Both the position numbers and the translations under genes were made by a program. The notes under the pieces were generated by a model, which did not search any database, was not told the origin of the DNA, and saw nothing but the letters and a program-made list of their open reading frames with translations. Of a DNA stretch of 64,000 nt, positions 25,201 through 36,121 are shown piece by piece (the first letter of the stretch is position 1; each line of letters begins with the position of its first letter). The stretch comes from Apostichopus japonicus. Lineage: Eukaryota > Echinodermata > Holothuroidea > Aspidochirotida > Stichopodidae. The stretch covers positions 21,781,499 to 21,845,498 of the forward strand of contig NC_092565.1 in NCBI RefSeq assembly GCF_037975245.1, read 5' to 3'.

Positions 25201-28200
25201 AGAGGATGAGTTTACTTCATGCACCCTTTCAAATAACAGCAGTTGGATGCTTGTAAGTAATCACCTATGTAAATATATAGATGTAATGTAATGTGCCTTA
25301 CCAATGTAAAGTTGGAGTAGTAGGTATATAGATGTGATGTAATGTGCCTCACCAATGTGAAATTGGAGTAGTAGGTATATAGATGTGATGTAATGTGCCT
25401 CACCAATATGAAGTCAGAGTAGTAGGTATATAGATGTGATTTAATGTGCCTTACCAATGTGAAGTTGGAGTAGTAGGTATATAGATGTGATGTCTTGTGC
25501 CTTACCGATGTGAAGTTGGAGTAGTAGGTATATAGATGTGATGTAATGTGCCTCACCAATATGAAGTCGGAGTAGTAGGTATATAGATGTGATGTAATAT
25601 GCCTTACCAATATGAAGTCAGAGTAGTAGGTATATAGATGTGATTTAATGTGCCTCACCAATGTGAAGTTGGAGTAGTAGGTATATAGATGTGATGTAAT
25701 GTGCCTCACCAATGTGAAGTTGGAGTAGTAGGTATATAGATGTGATGTAATATGCCTTACCAATGTGAAGTTGGAGTAGTAGGTATATAGATGTGATGTA
25801 ATGTGCCTCACCAATGTGAAGTAGGAGTAGTAGGTATATAGATGTGATGTAATGTGCCTTACCAATGTGAAGTTGGAGTAGTAGGTATATAGATGTGATG
25901 TAATGTGCCTCACCAACGTGAAGTTGGAGTAGTAGGTATATAGATGTGATGTAATATGCCTTACCAATGTGAAGTTGGAGTAGTAGGTATATAGATGTGA
26001 TGTAATGTGCCTCACCAATGTGAAGTTGGAGTAGTAGGTATATAGATGTGATGTAATGTGCCTTACCAATGTGAAGTTGGAGTAGTAGGTATATAGATGT
26101 GATGTAATGTGCCTCACCAATGTGAAGTTGGAGTAGTAGGTATATAGATGTGATGTAATGTGCCTTACCGATGTGAAGTTGGAGTAGTAGGTATATAGAT
26201 GTGATGTAATATGCCTTACCAATGTGAAGTTGGAGTAGTAGGTATATAGATGTGATGTAATATGCCTTACCAATGTGAAGTTGGAGTAGTAGGTATATAG
26301 ATGTGATGTAACGTGCCTTACCAATGTGAAGTTGGAGTAGTAGGTATATAGATGTGATGTAACGTGCCTTACCAATGTGAAGTTGGAGTAGTAGGTATAT
26401 AGATGTGATGTAACGTGCCTTACCAATGTGAAGTTGGAGTAGTAGGTATATAGATGTGATGTAACGTGCCTTACCAATGTGAAGTTGGAGTAGTAGGTAT
26501 ATAGATGTGATGTAACGTGCCTTACCAATGTGAAGTTGGAGTAGTAGGTATATAGATGTAATGTGCCTCACCAATGTGAAGTTGGAGTAGTAGGTATATA
26601 GATGTGATGTAATGTGCCTCACCAATGTGAAGTAGGAGTAGTAGGTATATAGATGTGATGTAATGTGCCTTACCAATGTGAAGTTGGAGTAGTAGGTATA
26701 TAGATGTGATGTAATATGCCTTACCAATGTGAAGTTGGAGTAGTAGGTATATAGATGTGATGTAATATGCCTTACCAATGTGAAGTTGGAGTAGTAGGTA
26801 TATAGATGTGATGTCTTGTGCCTTACCAATGTGAAGTTGGAGTAGTAGGTATATAGATGTGATGTCTTGTGCCTTACCGATGTGAAGTTGGAGTAGTAGG
26901 TATATAGATGTGATGTAATGTGCCTCACCAATGTGAAGTAGGAGTAGTAGGTATATAGATGTGATGTAATGTGCCTTACCAATGTGAAGTTGGAGTAGTA
27001 GGTATATAGATGTGATGTAACGTGCCTTACCAATGTGAAGTTGGAGTAGTAGGTATATAGATGTGATGTCTTGTGCCTTACCGATGTGAAGTTGGAGTAG
27101 TAGGTATATAGATGTGATGTAATGTGCCTTACCAATGTGAAGTTGGAGTAGTAGGTATATAGATGTAATGTGCCTCACCAATGTGAAGTTGGAGTAATAG
27201 GTATATAGATGTGATGTAATGTGCCTCACCAGTTTGAAGTTGGAGTAGTAGGTATATAGATGTGATGTAATGTGCCTCACCAATGTGAAGTTGGAGTAGT
27301 AGGTATATAGATGTGATGTAATGTGCCTCACCAATGTGAAGTTGGAGTAGTAGGTATATAGATGTGATGTAATGTGCCTTACTAATGTGAAGTTGGAGTA
27401 GTAGGTATATAGATGTGATTTAATGTGCCTCACCAATGTGAAGTTGGAGTAGTAGGTATATAGATGTGATGTAATGTGCCTCACCAATGTGAAGTTGTAG
27501 TAGTAGGTATATTGTTACAGGCCCCTAAGTAATCTCAATAATTTGTATGATTTTTGCAACAATTAGTTGTATTATAAATCAATATCATAGAATATTATAT
27601 ATTAATCTAAGAATCATAGTATAGAACTGCCTGGTGTGTGTGCATATCTGGTGTGTGCAGAATATTTGGAAAAGTTGAGAAGCTTCTAGAAGAGTTAGAA
27701 CATTTGAGAACAATGTAGAACATCTCAATAGTACACATTGGAACAAGCTAGAACATTGGGGCCGCCAAGGGGACATCCCCTGTGCTATTTTTAGAACACT
27801 AGGTGAGGATTTCCTGGAAAGGTGAAGTGACCTTTTGGGTTGGTTGAACTGAGCTGGAGCTACTGTAAGATGCTTCTAGAATGGATGGACATTTCAAGAT
27901 CTTTCTGGACTTGTGAAAAGGCTATATAAGCACCTGATGATTTGAGATCAAGAGTTTTTAACCATCTTGGCTCCAGGAGTTTAATAACCTCTCGCTCAAG
28001 TGAATCCTACAATTCCAGTGTGAGTAAATACTCACTTAGTTTGACAGTAAAGTTATAGCTGTCTTTTTATTAGTGGATTTGCTACAAGTTTACCGGCTTC
28101 GAAGTCGCCCATCGTTGTGTAGCCGTCTTCGGTTCTGTGCCAGTCAGCACTACTTATTGTGGCCTCTGAGTTACCCAAGGACAGGAATCCAAGGATAAAC

Positions 28201-29510
28201 AAGCTGCAAGCACAACTTGGACATTCATTAGTAGTCGACCTCGGAAGTGGAAGTCATCAAGTTGAGAGCTGGATTTCTTCAATATTGGACATTCGTCCGT
28301 CTACAAGTTTCGCTGGAATATTCGTCAGGACCTTTTGTCACTGCGCTCGCGTCGCGGCACACACCAGGTCGTGAGTAAATTATAGTATAACTTATTAAAT
28401 CTGTTTTAGTGTAAACTGCTTAGATATTGATAAATGATCTTTGTTTGATTTTAATTACCTTGAACACACAATTAAATAAATACTTATTGTTATATTTAAA
28501 GTTAAATTTTACAGTGTATTGTTTAGTCATTTGAGTTGTGAATCCAAGGGGAGGTGTATTCTGGCCTTGATCGAGTTGATCGTAACAATATAGATGTGAT
28601 GTCTTGTGCCTTACCATATTTCGTCTTGGACCTAGTTGAAACAGGATGCATTTTAGCTGATAACACTCTTTGATCCAGAATTTCTCATAAGAAGAAGTTG
28701 GACAGCGGGGAATTGAGGAGGGGGGTTAGGGGAGAGCGGCAGCAGACAAGTATTAGTAAATACCAAAATTACTACCAAACTATCAGTGCATAAAAAAACT
28801 TTGGTACAAAGTAAAGAATTCAAATGCATGAATTTTGGTAGCGTTTGTCCATTGTGTACCTCCTTTTGAGGGAAATTATTGTTTAGTGTCATCAGGAATT
28901 TCAGAAAATAAATTAAATTCATATTGTAGCAGCAATATATTCAATTATATTTTTACTGTACCCTTGAAAGCTGCACCACCTATTATCATTTCTCATTCAC
29001 AGCCTTCTATTTATGACACCATTTGCCTGCTCCATATTTCCACAAAAATGGTAAGTTTTGCTGAATTTTTTTGACAGTCATATCAAAAAAGTTTAAAATT
29101 AACAAAAGTTATGTCATGTGTCAAACATATTAAGTCACGGAGACCAATCCAACAGCGTTACTCCTAGATGTTTCCCTTTCTACAAAACCAAAACTTCAAA
29201 TTCTTGTTGATACTGTTTTTTTTTTGTGTGAATTTTTTTTAGTATCTCAACAAATGTTATTAGTTAAGTACCGACTGTAATGGCTCATATTCCTTATTTC
29301 ATTTTTCTCCAACTATACAGTTGCAGATATAGTAAAGTACTTCTATTTGCTGGACTTTGAACCAGACTAAGACATTTTCTTCCTGTTTTTCTTTACCTTG
29401 CTACATACAGTTCAATAGCTGTCAGCAAATTGGAGCCAGAACTCCAGGACAAGGTACAGGAATTGTATGGAGACTCGTTGGAGTACGTTTACTTCAATAA
29501 AGGTTTATAA
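16025..29510 (+). CDS. SFXN2: Sideroflexin-2, mitochondrial carrier
   Basis: Sideroflexins are multi-pass inner-mitochondrial-membrane proteins; SFXN1/3 carry serine, and SFXN2 is linked to iron and haem homeostasis. Nine coding exons join in phase: 16025-16227, 17314-17484, 18054-18152, 20433-20508, 21808-21954, 23373-23439, 25153-25252, 29003-29050 and 29411-29510. They give 336 residues, against about 322 in vertebrate SFXN2. Family signatures: [11 protein letters not shown] near the N-terminus, HPDTG (93-97), [13 protein letters not shown], the [14 protein letters not shown] signature (137-150), [20 protein letters not shown], and the terminal [35 protein letters not shown] and the LEPELQD-type tail favour SFXN2 over SFXN1/3. 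The start is the first ATG after acceptor tacag (exon begins 16005), so an upstream leader exon is required. Introns carry a large minisatellite, a solo LTR and an hAT element. Confidence 0.97.
16385..16432 (-). repeat. GATCC-hairpin repeat core copy
   Basis: On the minus strand: TTTGAAGAAGATCCTGCTAG then GATCAAAGCATCAGGC. Diverged from the core at a few positions. Confidence 0.65.
16464..16546 (+). repeat. Short tandem repeat (ACAGATGGACATA-like)
   Basis: Degenerate tandem units of about 13-27 bp built on AGATGGACATA / ACAAGAC inside an SFXN2 intron. Confidence 0.7.
16945..17345 (+). repeat. Decayed tandem duplication over the SFXN2 exon 2 acceptor
   Basis: Copy 1 (about 16945-17150) and copy 2 (about 17153-17345) share cagagc.tttaaa, ttgaacac.aaattattccct, ttaaaattttaatgta, a .tcgacctg-like block and finally actaaagatt.ggac.ggaacctgctg. 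The last block is the acceptor and first bases of SFXN2 coding exon 2. Part of the left side also resembles 56255-56320, so a dispersed repeat is involved. Confidence 0.65.
17314..17484 (+). CDS. SFXN2: SFXN2 coding exon 2
   Basis: Encodes FGQEPAG to QFY including HPDTG and the first predicted membrane helix region. The acceptor is tactaaag|ATTT, with a weak pyrimidine tract. A degenerate duplicate of this acceptor lies about 200 bp upstream. Confidence 0.93.
17940..17997 (+). repeat. GATCC-hairpin repeat core copy
   Basis: CACTGAAGAAGATCCTGCTA followed by GGGCTCGATCGAAACGGCAG. It has a small insertion between the arms compared with other copies. Confidence 0.65.
18054..18152 (+). CDS. SFXN2: SFXN2 coding exon 3
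   Basis: Encodes [13 protein letters not shown] and the family signature [10 protein letters not shown]. The acceptor is gatctag|A and the donor GAAAA|gtaaga. Confidence 0.95.
19578..20209. mobile_element. Non-autonomous hAT-type element with internal triplication (632 bp)
   Basis: The ends are CAGGGGCGTAGCGAAGGG and CTCGCTACGCCCCTG. The perfect 8-bp target duplication is GCTGTGGT (19570-19577 and 20210-20217). The body holds three tandem copies of a unit of about 137 bp (about 19621-20037) starting gatttgccgacggatctgg and ending ttaagtcaaa. The element at 9422 has one such unit; the length difference of 267 bp equals two units. Confidence 0.93.
20433..20508 (+). CDS. SFXN2: SFXN2 coding exon 4
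   Basis: Encodes [20 protein letters not shown] to NSLTK, a membrane helix. It ends in phase 0 with AAAG|gtaaat. Confidence 0.94.
20756..20803 (+). other. Possible alternative last exon of SFXN2
   Basis: Acceptor tttatttcag|G is followed by an open frame in the phase left by coding exon 4: [15 protein letters not shown] then TAA. An AATAAA lies 200 bp downstream at 21002. It would give a truncated SFXN2 ending after the second helix. This is inference from splice signals only. Confidence 0.3.
20866..20945 (+). repeat. 5S rRNA-like fragment
   Basis: CTGATTACTGAAGCTAAGC (20908-20926) resembles the internal control box of eukaryotic 5S rRNA (CTGATCTCGGAAGCTAAGC) at 15 of 19 positions. The flanks do not fold or align as a full 5S gene. 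At best it is a pseudogene or a 5S-derived SINE remnant. Confidence 0.3.
21002..21007 (+). promoter_or_regulatory. AATAAA signal inside an SFXN2 intron
   Basis: Canonical hexamer 200 bp after the possible alternative last exon. No further proof of use. Confidence 0.3.
21808..21954 (+). CDS. SFXN2: SFXN2 coding exon 5
   Basis: Encodes 49 residues, [20 protein letters not shown] through MMRQQEL to IGKSK. It is phase 0 at both ends. Confidence 0.96.
21979..22144 (-). repeat. GATCC-hairpin repeat family, long copy
   Basis: On the minus strand it includes CTCTGAAGAAGATCCTGCTA, then GGATCGAAACGTCAGGCC. It shares its whole length with the minus-strand arm at 37250-37460, including GTTAGCAAACTGCTTATCCA on the plus strand. 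Confidence 0.8.
23373..23439 (+). CDS. SFXN2: SFXN2 coding exon 6
   Basis: Encodes [20 protein letters not shown] then GM. The acceptor is ccaacag and the donor ATGT|gtaagt. Confidence 0.95.
24229..24660 (+). repeat. Candidate interspersed repeat in SFXN2 intron
   Basis: Begins after a short ATA triplet run. It has a 121-codon open frame including [20 protein letters not shown], a string that resembles translated dispersed repeats in several metazoan genomes. There is no known domain and no visible target duplication, so the assignment is weak. Confidence 0.3.
25153..25252 (+). CDS. SFXN2: SFXN2 coding exon 7
   Basis: Encodes [20 protein letters not shown] and the helix [12 protein letters not shown]. 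The donor is TGCTT|gtaagt, and the 51-bp minisatellite begins about 20 bp downstream. Confidence 0.95.
25273..27512 (+). repeat. 51-bp minisatellite, about 44 copies
   Basis: The unit runs gtgatgtaatgtgcctyacc, aatgtgaagttggagtagta, ggtatatagat. Variants recur in runs: CTCACC versus CTTACC, five adjacent copies with AACGTG, scattered CTTGTG copies, and two units with a 5-bp deletion (about 26553 and 27162). Because 51 is divisible by three, long open frames of period 17 residues appear on the minus strand; they are artefacts of the array. The array lies in the intron after SFXN2 coding exon 7. Confidence 0.97.
27513..28587 (+). mobile_element. Solo LTR inserted in the minisatellite
   Basis: It begins TGTTAC and ends GTAACA. 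It is bordered on both sides by ATAT (27509-27512, 28588-28591); removing it restores the repeat unit gtaggtatatagatg. Inside, a TATA box (TATATAAG, 27923-27930) is followed by a 3' region with AATAAA-type words (about 28476). No gag/pol or second LTR is seen, so this is a solo LTR of 1075 bp. The superfamily cannot be assigned. Confidence 0.8.
28588..28616 (+). repeat. Terminal partial minisatellite unit beyond the LTR
   Basis: atatagatgtgatgtcttgt then gccttacca matches the CTTGTG variant of the 51-bp unit. The array therefore continued here before the LTR inserted. Confidence 0.85.
29003..29050 (+). CDS. SFXN2: SFXN2 coding exon 8
   Basis: A 48-nt exon encoding [15 protein letters not shown], a hydrophobic helix with the conserved FPQK. 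The acceptor is ttcacag and the donor AAATG|gtaagt. Confidence 0.93.
29411..29510 (+). CDS. SFXN2: SFXN2 coding exon 9 with stop
   Basis: Encodes the C-terminal tail [20 protein letters not shown] to VYFNKGL and TAA at 29508-29510. Confidence 0.96.
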
Positions 29511-32500
29511 TGATTTTGATTTTTCCAGGTCTGGATCTTGTTCTTATTATTTCGCTAATATTGTGTGCTAAGTCCCTGGAAGAGCCTGAGTATAACACCT
29601 GTGGGGTTTCAAGATACCTGAGCTATAAACTTGCTCGTTTTGCTGGTAACACTGTCTCGAAACGACGAATTACAGTTGGAGAGAGTGGTGCTATATCGTA
29701 GTTCACCTACAGCATGATCAAAATATTTAAAATTTGGGTAGTTCTGTTAATTTTTGGATCCAGTTTTTGTCACTTTTGGTTCTTCCTGTTACACTCACCG
29801 TAGCAAGACAATTACTGTTTGATAAACTTTGCTTGTGTGAGAACTTAGCAAGGTTAGGTAAATGTGGCTGAGCAGAGAGGTTTACGTGACCATGGTTGGC
29901 GGTATCTTACCATTTTTGGACCTTAGAGGATCCACTTCAGAAAGGGAGACTTGGAGAAAACATATAGAAAATAAAATGTACGGGGGTTTCCAGTGGCTAA
30001 TGCTAACTGCTTAAAAAAATTTGCTGGAATTGTTTTTATTATTATAATATCAAAGCTAAATCCTTGATGCATTTTATATAGGGTAGATACGAATATTTGA
30101 AAATTTTGTAAATGTAATATTTTTGAAAATTTTGTATTTACGTGAATGCATCTGGCAACAGTAGAATGAATAATGCAGTCATGGCAACTGATCTGAAAAA
30201 AAGGTTTTTGTCTTTCTGTATAATGTGTTAAATCATTATCCACAGAGGAAAATAATGTTTCTATAAAGCAAGTTTCAGTTTGATGAGGTTCGTAGTAGAG
30301 AGAATACTGACAGCTAAGCGACATTCCAAAATCATCACATTTCAAGAAAGTAAGAAAATTATTAATAGGAAAGTAAGCTATCGTAAGATCATCTTACACG
30401 ATGACATCACAGACCACCCGCTGGGATCCAGTGCTTGGAGAAAGGGAGGGATTAGCCCGTCAAAATATCTTACATTCCGATCAAACAAACCTTGGATTAG
30501 GGTCAAGAACGACCGGATTAAAATACTGAGATGGGCTTTGTCTGGCACTGAAATATTGTTTAATAGTCAGAAGGGAGATGGATGTGACTTGGTAAGATTG
30601 GTAAAACAAACAAGTAATGAATAATATAGCTTACCAAAAGAAGCAAACAGTAATAAAGTTGACAGGTCCTCAAAATATGATTGTTGAGTTTGGTTAGATT
30701 CAAAATGAATCTAGTTTCTTATAAGTGTATTCAACTAAAAAATGTCACAAAAATTGGAAGATTTTTTTTTTATGTAGGTAATGACCTCCCACAGTGACAT
30801 CTCATTCAGTTGAAATTGGTCGGGAGAGCTTGAATTGTTTTTACTGCATTATTATCATTTGAAATGGTTATTATTTGTTCATTGTCATTCAGGTTAGTTG
30901 GTTCTTAGGATTAGAATACTGTATTTGATGAAACCAAATGAAACAATTAAGCAAGTCTTGTAATTGTTTCTCCATTTACACTTTTGCTAATATTTTTCGG
31001 GGACATAGAATTGAAAGAGAAATATGTGCCTACTTTTTTTTTCTTGAGATGTCTTCCTGCTTGTATAAAATGCTACCTCTGTATAAAGTTTGGAAATGTG
31101 ATTCAGCAAGCTGTTTTGATTACGAGGAAATAGCCAACTGGTTTCATGCAAGGTCTTTTGGTCCATGTTAATCTGAGTGGAGATCTTGTGGATGGATATT
31201 GTTGGGAGAGATCACAAATATATTTCTAATAGTCAACCTTGAACACCTATATAATGTTCATCAAAGCCATGCAAAAGCCTCACACACACTGTGAGATCTC
31301 GCAGGGGATCAAATACCCTAGTGTACCACTCGTCCTCGCATTAGTGACACGGAAAAAGGATTAACTAGGGTGGGACAAGGATTTTAGAGGAAATAGTAAA
31401 TATTCTAATAACAGAACGTAAAAGTAAATCAAGTGGTCTGGTCGATAGCATTGAGATGTAAGTTCCTGCATTTTCCTAACATCTTATTAGTCTCTATGGA
31501 TGCAGTGGTCAAATAATTGGGATTAACTATAGAGCTGTAAGCTGTCTGTGTTCCTCCCAAGAATTGGAAGTTATTCTGTGCAAATCACTCAGATGTCCTG
31601 TTGCATGGTGCGATCTTGCATAAACAATTTGGCTATCGCCCTGAAAGTTGTATCAACTGAGTAAAAACTTTTCTCATATTTTTTAATTAAAAGCTTAAGT
31701 TTTTATTTTATGGTTTTAGTAGTGATCTTTAATACTTTCCTGCTGCCCTGGATGGGATGAAGTTGTTTTAGATAAATTTTGTTGTGTCTCGGGGGTTTGG
31801 TCTACCTGTGATACTTTTGAATGTTTAGGGAGTATTGAGAGGTTGAGAACTAATGCCAGGAAAGATGACAGTAAGGTCAGTAAGATTCAGCCAGGAATAT
31901 CTCAGAGTATTCTCATCTGATCTGGTCTTCCAAATTTAATTAAAATCTTTCATTAGGTAACGTTTCATCAAGTGCCGCATCTTGTGAATTTGTTTACACT
32001 TCAAGTTTTCTTATTTGATCTACGTGTATTTCTTGCTAAACATGGTAAAATAATTGCCTTTCTGTTATATTTAAATATCTACTGTAACTCTATCATTACA
32101 AACTCTTTAAGTTCTTCTAAATTGTTAAAATGTTCAAATTAGGTATAAATGTGTTTCATGGGTCGTTAGCTGATGTGGAGTGGACACAGTACATACTGAC
32201 CTAATTCCACATATTAATGCATCTTCTGTTCTGCCATTCTGACTCTTTATTGATAAAATTTCAACCCCCGAAAAAATGATAAGCCATTTCTAGGAAATGA
32301 TCAGTTATTTGTGCCTTTTTAATTGCTAGAACAGAAGAAAAAGAAATAGTCTAGACAAGAATAATGTAAGAGTTAGTTGATATGGCATTGAATTTTATGA
32401 AGGTTGGACATTAATTAATATCTAAAAATCATAAGTTGTAATAATTTACAAATGGTTACCTCAAATGTCAGGTTTGCTCATTCTGGACAGCTCTACTGAA

Positions 32501-34184
32501 TGATTCTAAACATAGAATATTTTATGCAGTGACATTTATGGAGAATTTTAACCTTAAAGACATCCTCCAAAAGTAAAAAGTAAATCATATATCAAATCGA
32601 TACAATTGGACAAGTATTGCATGACATGTTTTTTAAATTTCAGAAAGATCTTGCCAGTAATCATACCGTAAAATAAATAAAATTTTATCTTTCATTCTAA
32701 GAAGAATTTGTTTCAGTGTTGTTTTGATTTAATTTAATGTATTTCCCGCTACACACTGCCCAGCAGATAGCAACTTTGGACGTTCTGAGAATATTCAAGT
32801 AGTTATGATAAGGACATCAATATATTTAATTAGTTTTGTTTCATTCTGAGAATATTCAAATAGTCATTTCATTTTAAGGTAGAGTGGAATGATTTTCCAG
32901 TACTTTTTTCCTGAATCAGGTCAACTTTAGTAATTCAAGTCACTCTATTTTCTGTCCGGGAAAGTTTATCTCTCTCCTATTTTGAAATTTAGTGACTTGA
33001 GGCAAGCTGTATGACAGTATTATTGAGCTAGAGACTGAACGTTCCGTTTTCATTTTGAATATTAATGAAATTAAAAGATACTAGTAATGCAGATGCTGAA
33101 ATGAAACCAGCATGATTAGAATTCCTGCGTTGAGAATTTTTTGTTATAGTTTTTTGGTATCCTTGGTATTACTAATTTTTTTTTTTTTTATGTATTGTCA
33201 TTATAAGTTCTGCATTATGTAAAATGTGATATAACATGTGGACTTATAACTCTTGTTTTATGATATTCGACAATTTTAAAAATGAAAATATTTACGATGA
33301 AGAGTGACAGTAACAAAATTTTGTAATTTCAATTTTTTTGAAATTATAACAGATAACTTGTGATACTTGTTTTTTCTCTCATAAGGATGTGTAGCATTAT
33401 GAAGCATGAGCTGTAAATGTCAATCTAAGGTATGAACTTTGGATTTTGCTCATATGGTCAATATTAAATATTCTAGAAAGTCAAATACTGAAAATAAATT
33501 TCCATTTTACAAACATCCTTATAGACTTTCCACGATTTATTCGCTCCTTAGTTCAACACTCCAATAATAACTGAAAAAGTAAAAAGGAATCACAATGTTT
33601 ATGTTATTTTTGAAAAATTTTATCAATTTTTCTTTTGGTGATATTTGGGGAAAATAATGGCACTTTTCTGATGACAAATGCTACTTTATCCAAGTGATGT
33701 ACATAATGTCTGAAATGATCCTGATAAAATTGTAACCTTATTTTCAGTAACAATAAAAGCAATCTTGTTTTTTCTGGGTGAAGGGGGATGGGGAACAATA
33801 ATTCTTCAATATTTATTTTTAAAATCCCATAAGCATGTTGTTCAGTAGCACGACAAGTAAAGTGACGAAGATGTAGAGGCAATTTAACTTTCAGAATCAA
33901 ATGAAATTAATAATTAATCACGACTTTACGTTCATTTGGGGGTAAAAATTCAAGATATCTTAGTTTACTTACCAGTAGTCTTATTTTGAGTCACCCAATA
34001 GGTTTCATAAAGTTCTTTTTTTTTTTTAGTTTTATTTTATTGCAGCTATTGAATGATCTTGGCTGTGCAAAACCTTAAATCAAAAACACTTGGACACTTT
34101 AAAAGTTTTTTTTTTCCAATAATTTTTGAAGTGAACAGAGGGGATCAGGTCATGAGGTAGTGAAGTGTGATTTAATGAAATAAA
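29511..34184 (+). other. SFXN2 3' UTR and downstream DNA
   Basis: No other gene is recognised. Several AATAAA words occur (about 29968, 32673, 33491, 34179), so the 3' end is uncertain and could be up to 4.7 kb after the stop. A 114-codon open frame at 30280-30624 has no recognisable domain. Confidence 0.45.
34179..34184 (+). terminator. Candidate distal poly(A) signal of SFXN2
   Basis: AATAAA within gaaataaaagtg, just before the point where the opposing BNIP3 signal lies. Confidence 0.35.
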
Positions 34185-34304
34185 AGTGTGAAAAGCAAAT
34201 TATTCAAATTGTACATTGTTATTTCATTTATTTCTTGTTGTATTGAAAAAGTCTTATTCAGCAGAATCGAGACAAAACATGAAGGTGATATAAGATTTCA
34301 AACT

Positions 34305-34310
34305 TTTATT
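34305..34310 (-). terminator. Candidate poly(A) signal of BNIP3
   Basis: TTTATT on the plus strand (AATAAA on the minus) in a context GAATAAAAGTTTGAAATC. If used, the BNIP3 3' UTR would be about 6.7 kb. Confidence 0.35.
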
Positions 34311-35221
34311 CTTTAAACAAAGTACAATTACAGAGCATCGATTAAAAAGCACGGTGAATGGTAAACAGAGAAACAAAGATTTAAAGTCATTGCAAGGAAA
34401 TGTGTTTAACATAAACATTGGTTTGAAAGGTGCATCATTAATGTGATGATGAATGGAATTATGTTTTGCTTCTAAATATTATATCGCATTTAAAAGTAGC
34501 AGGAAGTACAAAGCTTATAGGAATACCACAGACAGGGAAGCGTTTTTCTGTGCAGAGCATCACACTTTCAACTTCTTGTTTTATAAGATTTATAAATATT
34601 TAACATAATTGTCATGATTTAAAAATAGCTTCAAACTACCAAAAGCTATAACTTACATGTGAAATGAGCAGCTGTACAATATATCAGATTTAACCCAGAA
34701 AAGTTATAACAACTGATTTTCATTTGTAACCAAGATTTAGGTCATCAAGCATGTAAGAAAACTTACTTTTGTAGTAAAAAACACTTCAGTTGTGTTCTTT
34801 AGTCAGTCTAGTGATGTATCACACACACACAATACCTTTTGAGATTCTTTAACTTCCATATATGCTTAATTAATATTCATAAATAATCGTTAGGATTAAA
34901 TATTCCAGATGTTGTTTCCCTCTTTAACATGTTAAGACAAGAACTAAACTTTTAATAACGCATCCAGAAATACAACAGAATGATTTTGTCGAATTGTCTA
35001 CTTTTAAAGCTAAAAAAAATCACTGAATGCCAAGACAATTATAACTTACATATAATGCAGGTTGGTAGCCAATAATAACATAGCAGCATGAAACAACACA
35101 TGATTGGTTACATATAACAGACAAACATAATTACAATTATCTTTCACTTATCTGAATATTCACAAATCTATCCAAAAGAGAAGTTTCCCTCATACTGTCT
35201 GCATTACGGGTATTGACAAAC

Positions 35222-35335
35222 ACATCATTACAGGGGGAGGGAGTGAGGTATCTCCCTTGATCAATACAGGGTGGGGAGGCATCCCCCGTCGATCAATACA
35301 GGGAGGGAGGGAAGGCATTCCCCCTTCCCCTATAA
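35222..35335 (+). repeat. Short G-rich tandem repeat
   Basis: Three degenerate copies of gatcaatacagggnggggag followed by gcatcccccgtc. Confidence 0.7.
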
Positions 35336-35812
35336 TCTTGTTAAAATAGTCAACTTCCAAATGATTAAGCTGCTTTTCAGCAGAAAATTGAAATTTACTT
35401 ATTGAAACAATATATGCTCAAATAAGCTGTTAATACTTGATAAAACATTCAACATTAAATTGTGTACCCTACAGCAATGATATTCACTGAATCCACCATG
35501 CCTGCACCATCAAACACAAAGTTCACACTTTGTTACAAATGCAACCTAACATTGATAAATAATCCCTTGTGATGTACTAGTTATAAGAAAAAGCATGATT
35601 GACAAATGAAATGTGATCGACTGGTCCCCCCACCACTCAAAATGAACCGAAAGGTTACCAACATGAAAATAGTATCAGATTTGAAGTTTAAAAGGTCATT
35701 TTACCTTAGCATAACTGTTGAAACAGTATTACTATTGACAATTTTGCCTTTTCTGTGCTCTATTTGGATCATGACTGGAGTAGCTAGGTGTCATAATTTT
35801 ATCCACTGTCTT

Positions 35813-36121
35813 CAGGCGCATAGCCAGGAAATTGCCAAGGGAGAGGCGAAAATGTAGGCAAATTATCAGCGCATAGATTCGGCATTGCAAACTATCTAAG
35901 CATAGCGCCACCATGGTTGGCGCGAAGCGTTCAAGAAAATTTTGGCTGAAAATGCCTCCCAGATCGCTGGAAATGGCACTTCCCAGGCCTTGTTAGTTGC
36001 ATCTTAGCATTTTCTCTTTTGAAATTACTAGCGATATCATAAAAACATTAAAACAATTTCTTTTAAATATGCTCAAGGGGGGGGCGGCTGCCCCCTTCAC
36101 CCCCCCTTCGCTACGTGCCTG
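35813..36121. mobile_element. Non-autonomous hAT-type element (309 bp)
   Basis: The ends are CAGGCGCATAGCCAGG and CTTCGCTACGTGCCTG. The perfect 8-bp target duplication is ACTGTCTT (35805-35812 and 36122-36129). It contains the shared module gcgccaccatggttggcgcg at about 35904. Confidence 0.9.

Noticed and set aside
25212-27487. Three long minus-strand open frames (321-496 codons) with a 17-residue period
   Set aside because: They arise because the 51-bp minisatellite is a multiple of three and lacks stops in some frames. They overlap an intron and an exon of SFXN2 on the other strand and have no start context or domain.
25273-27512. CRISPR-like regular repeats
   Set aside because: Units are contiguous, with no unique spacers, in an animal intron; it is a minisatellite.
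30280-30624. 114-codon open frame after SFXN2
   Set aside because: No recognisable domain, no splice or family support; lies in the presumed 3' UTR.
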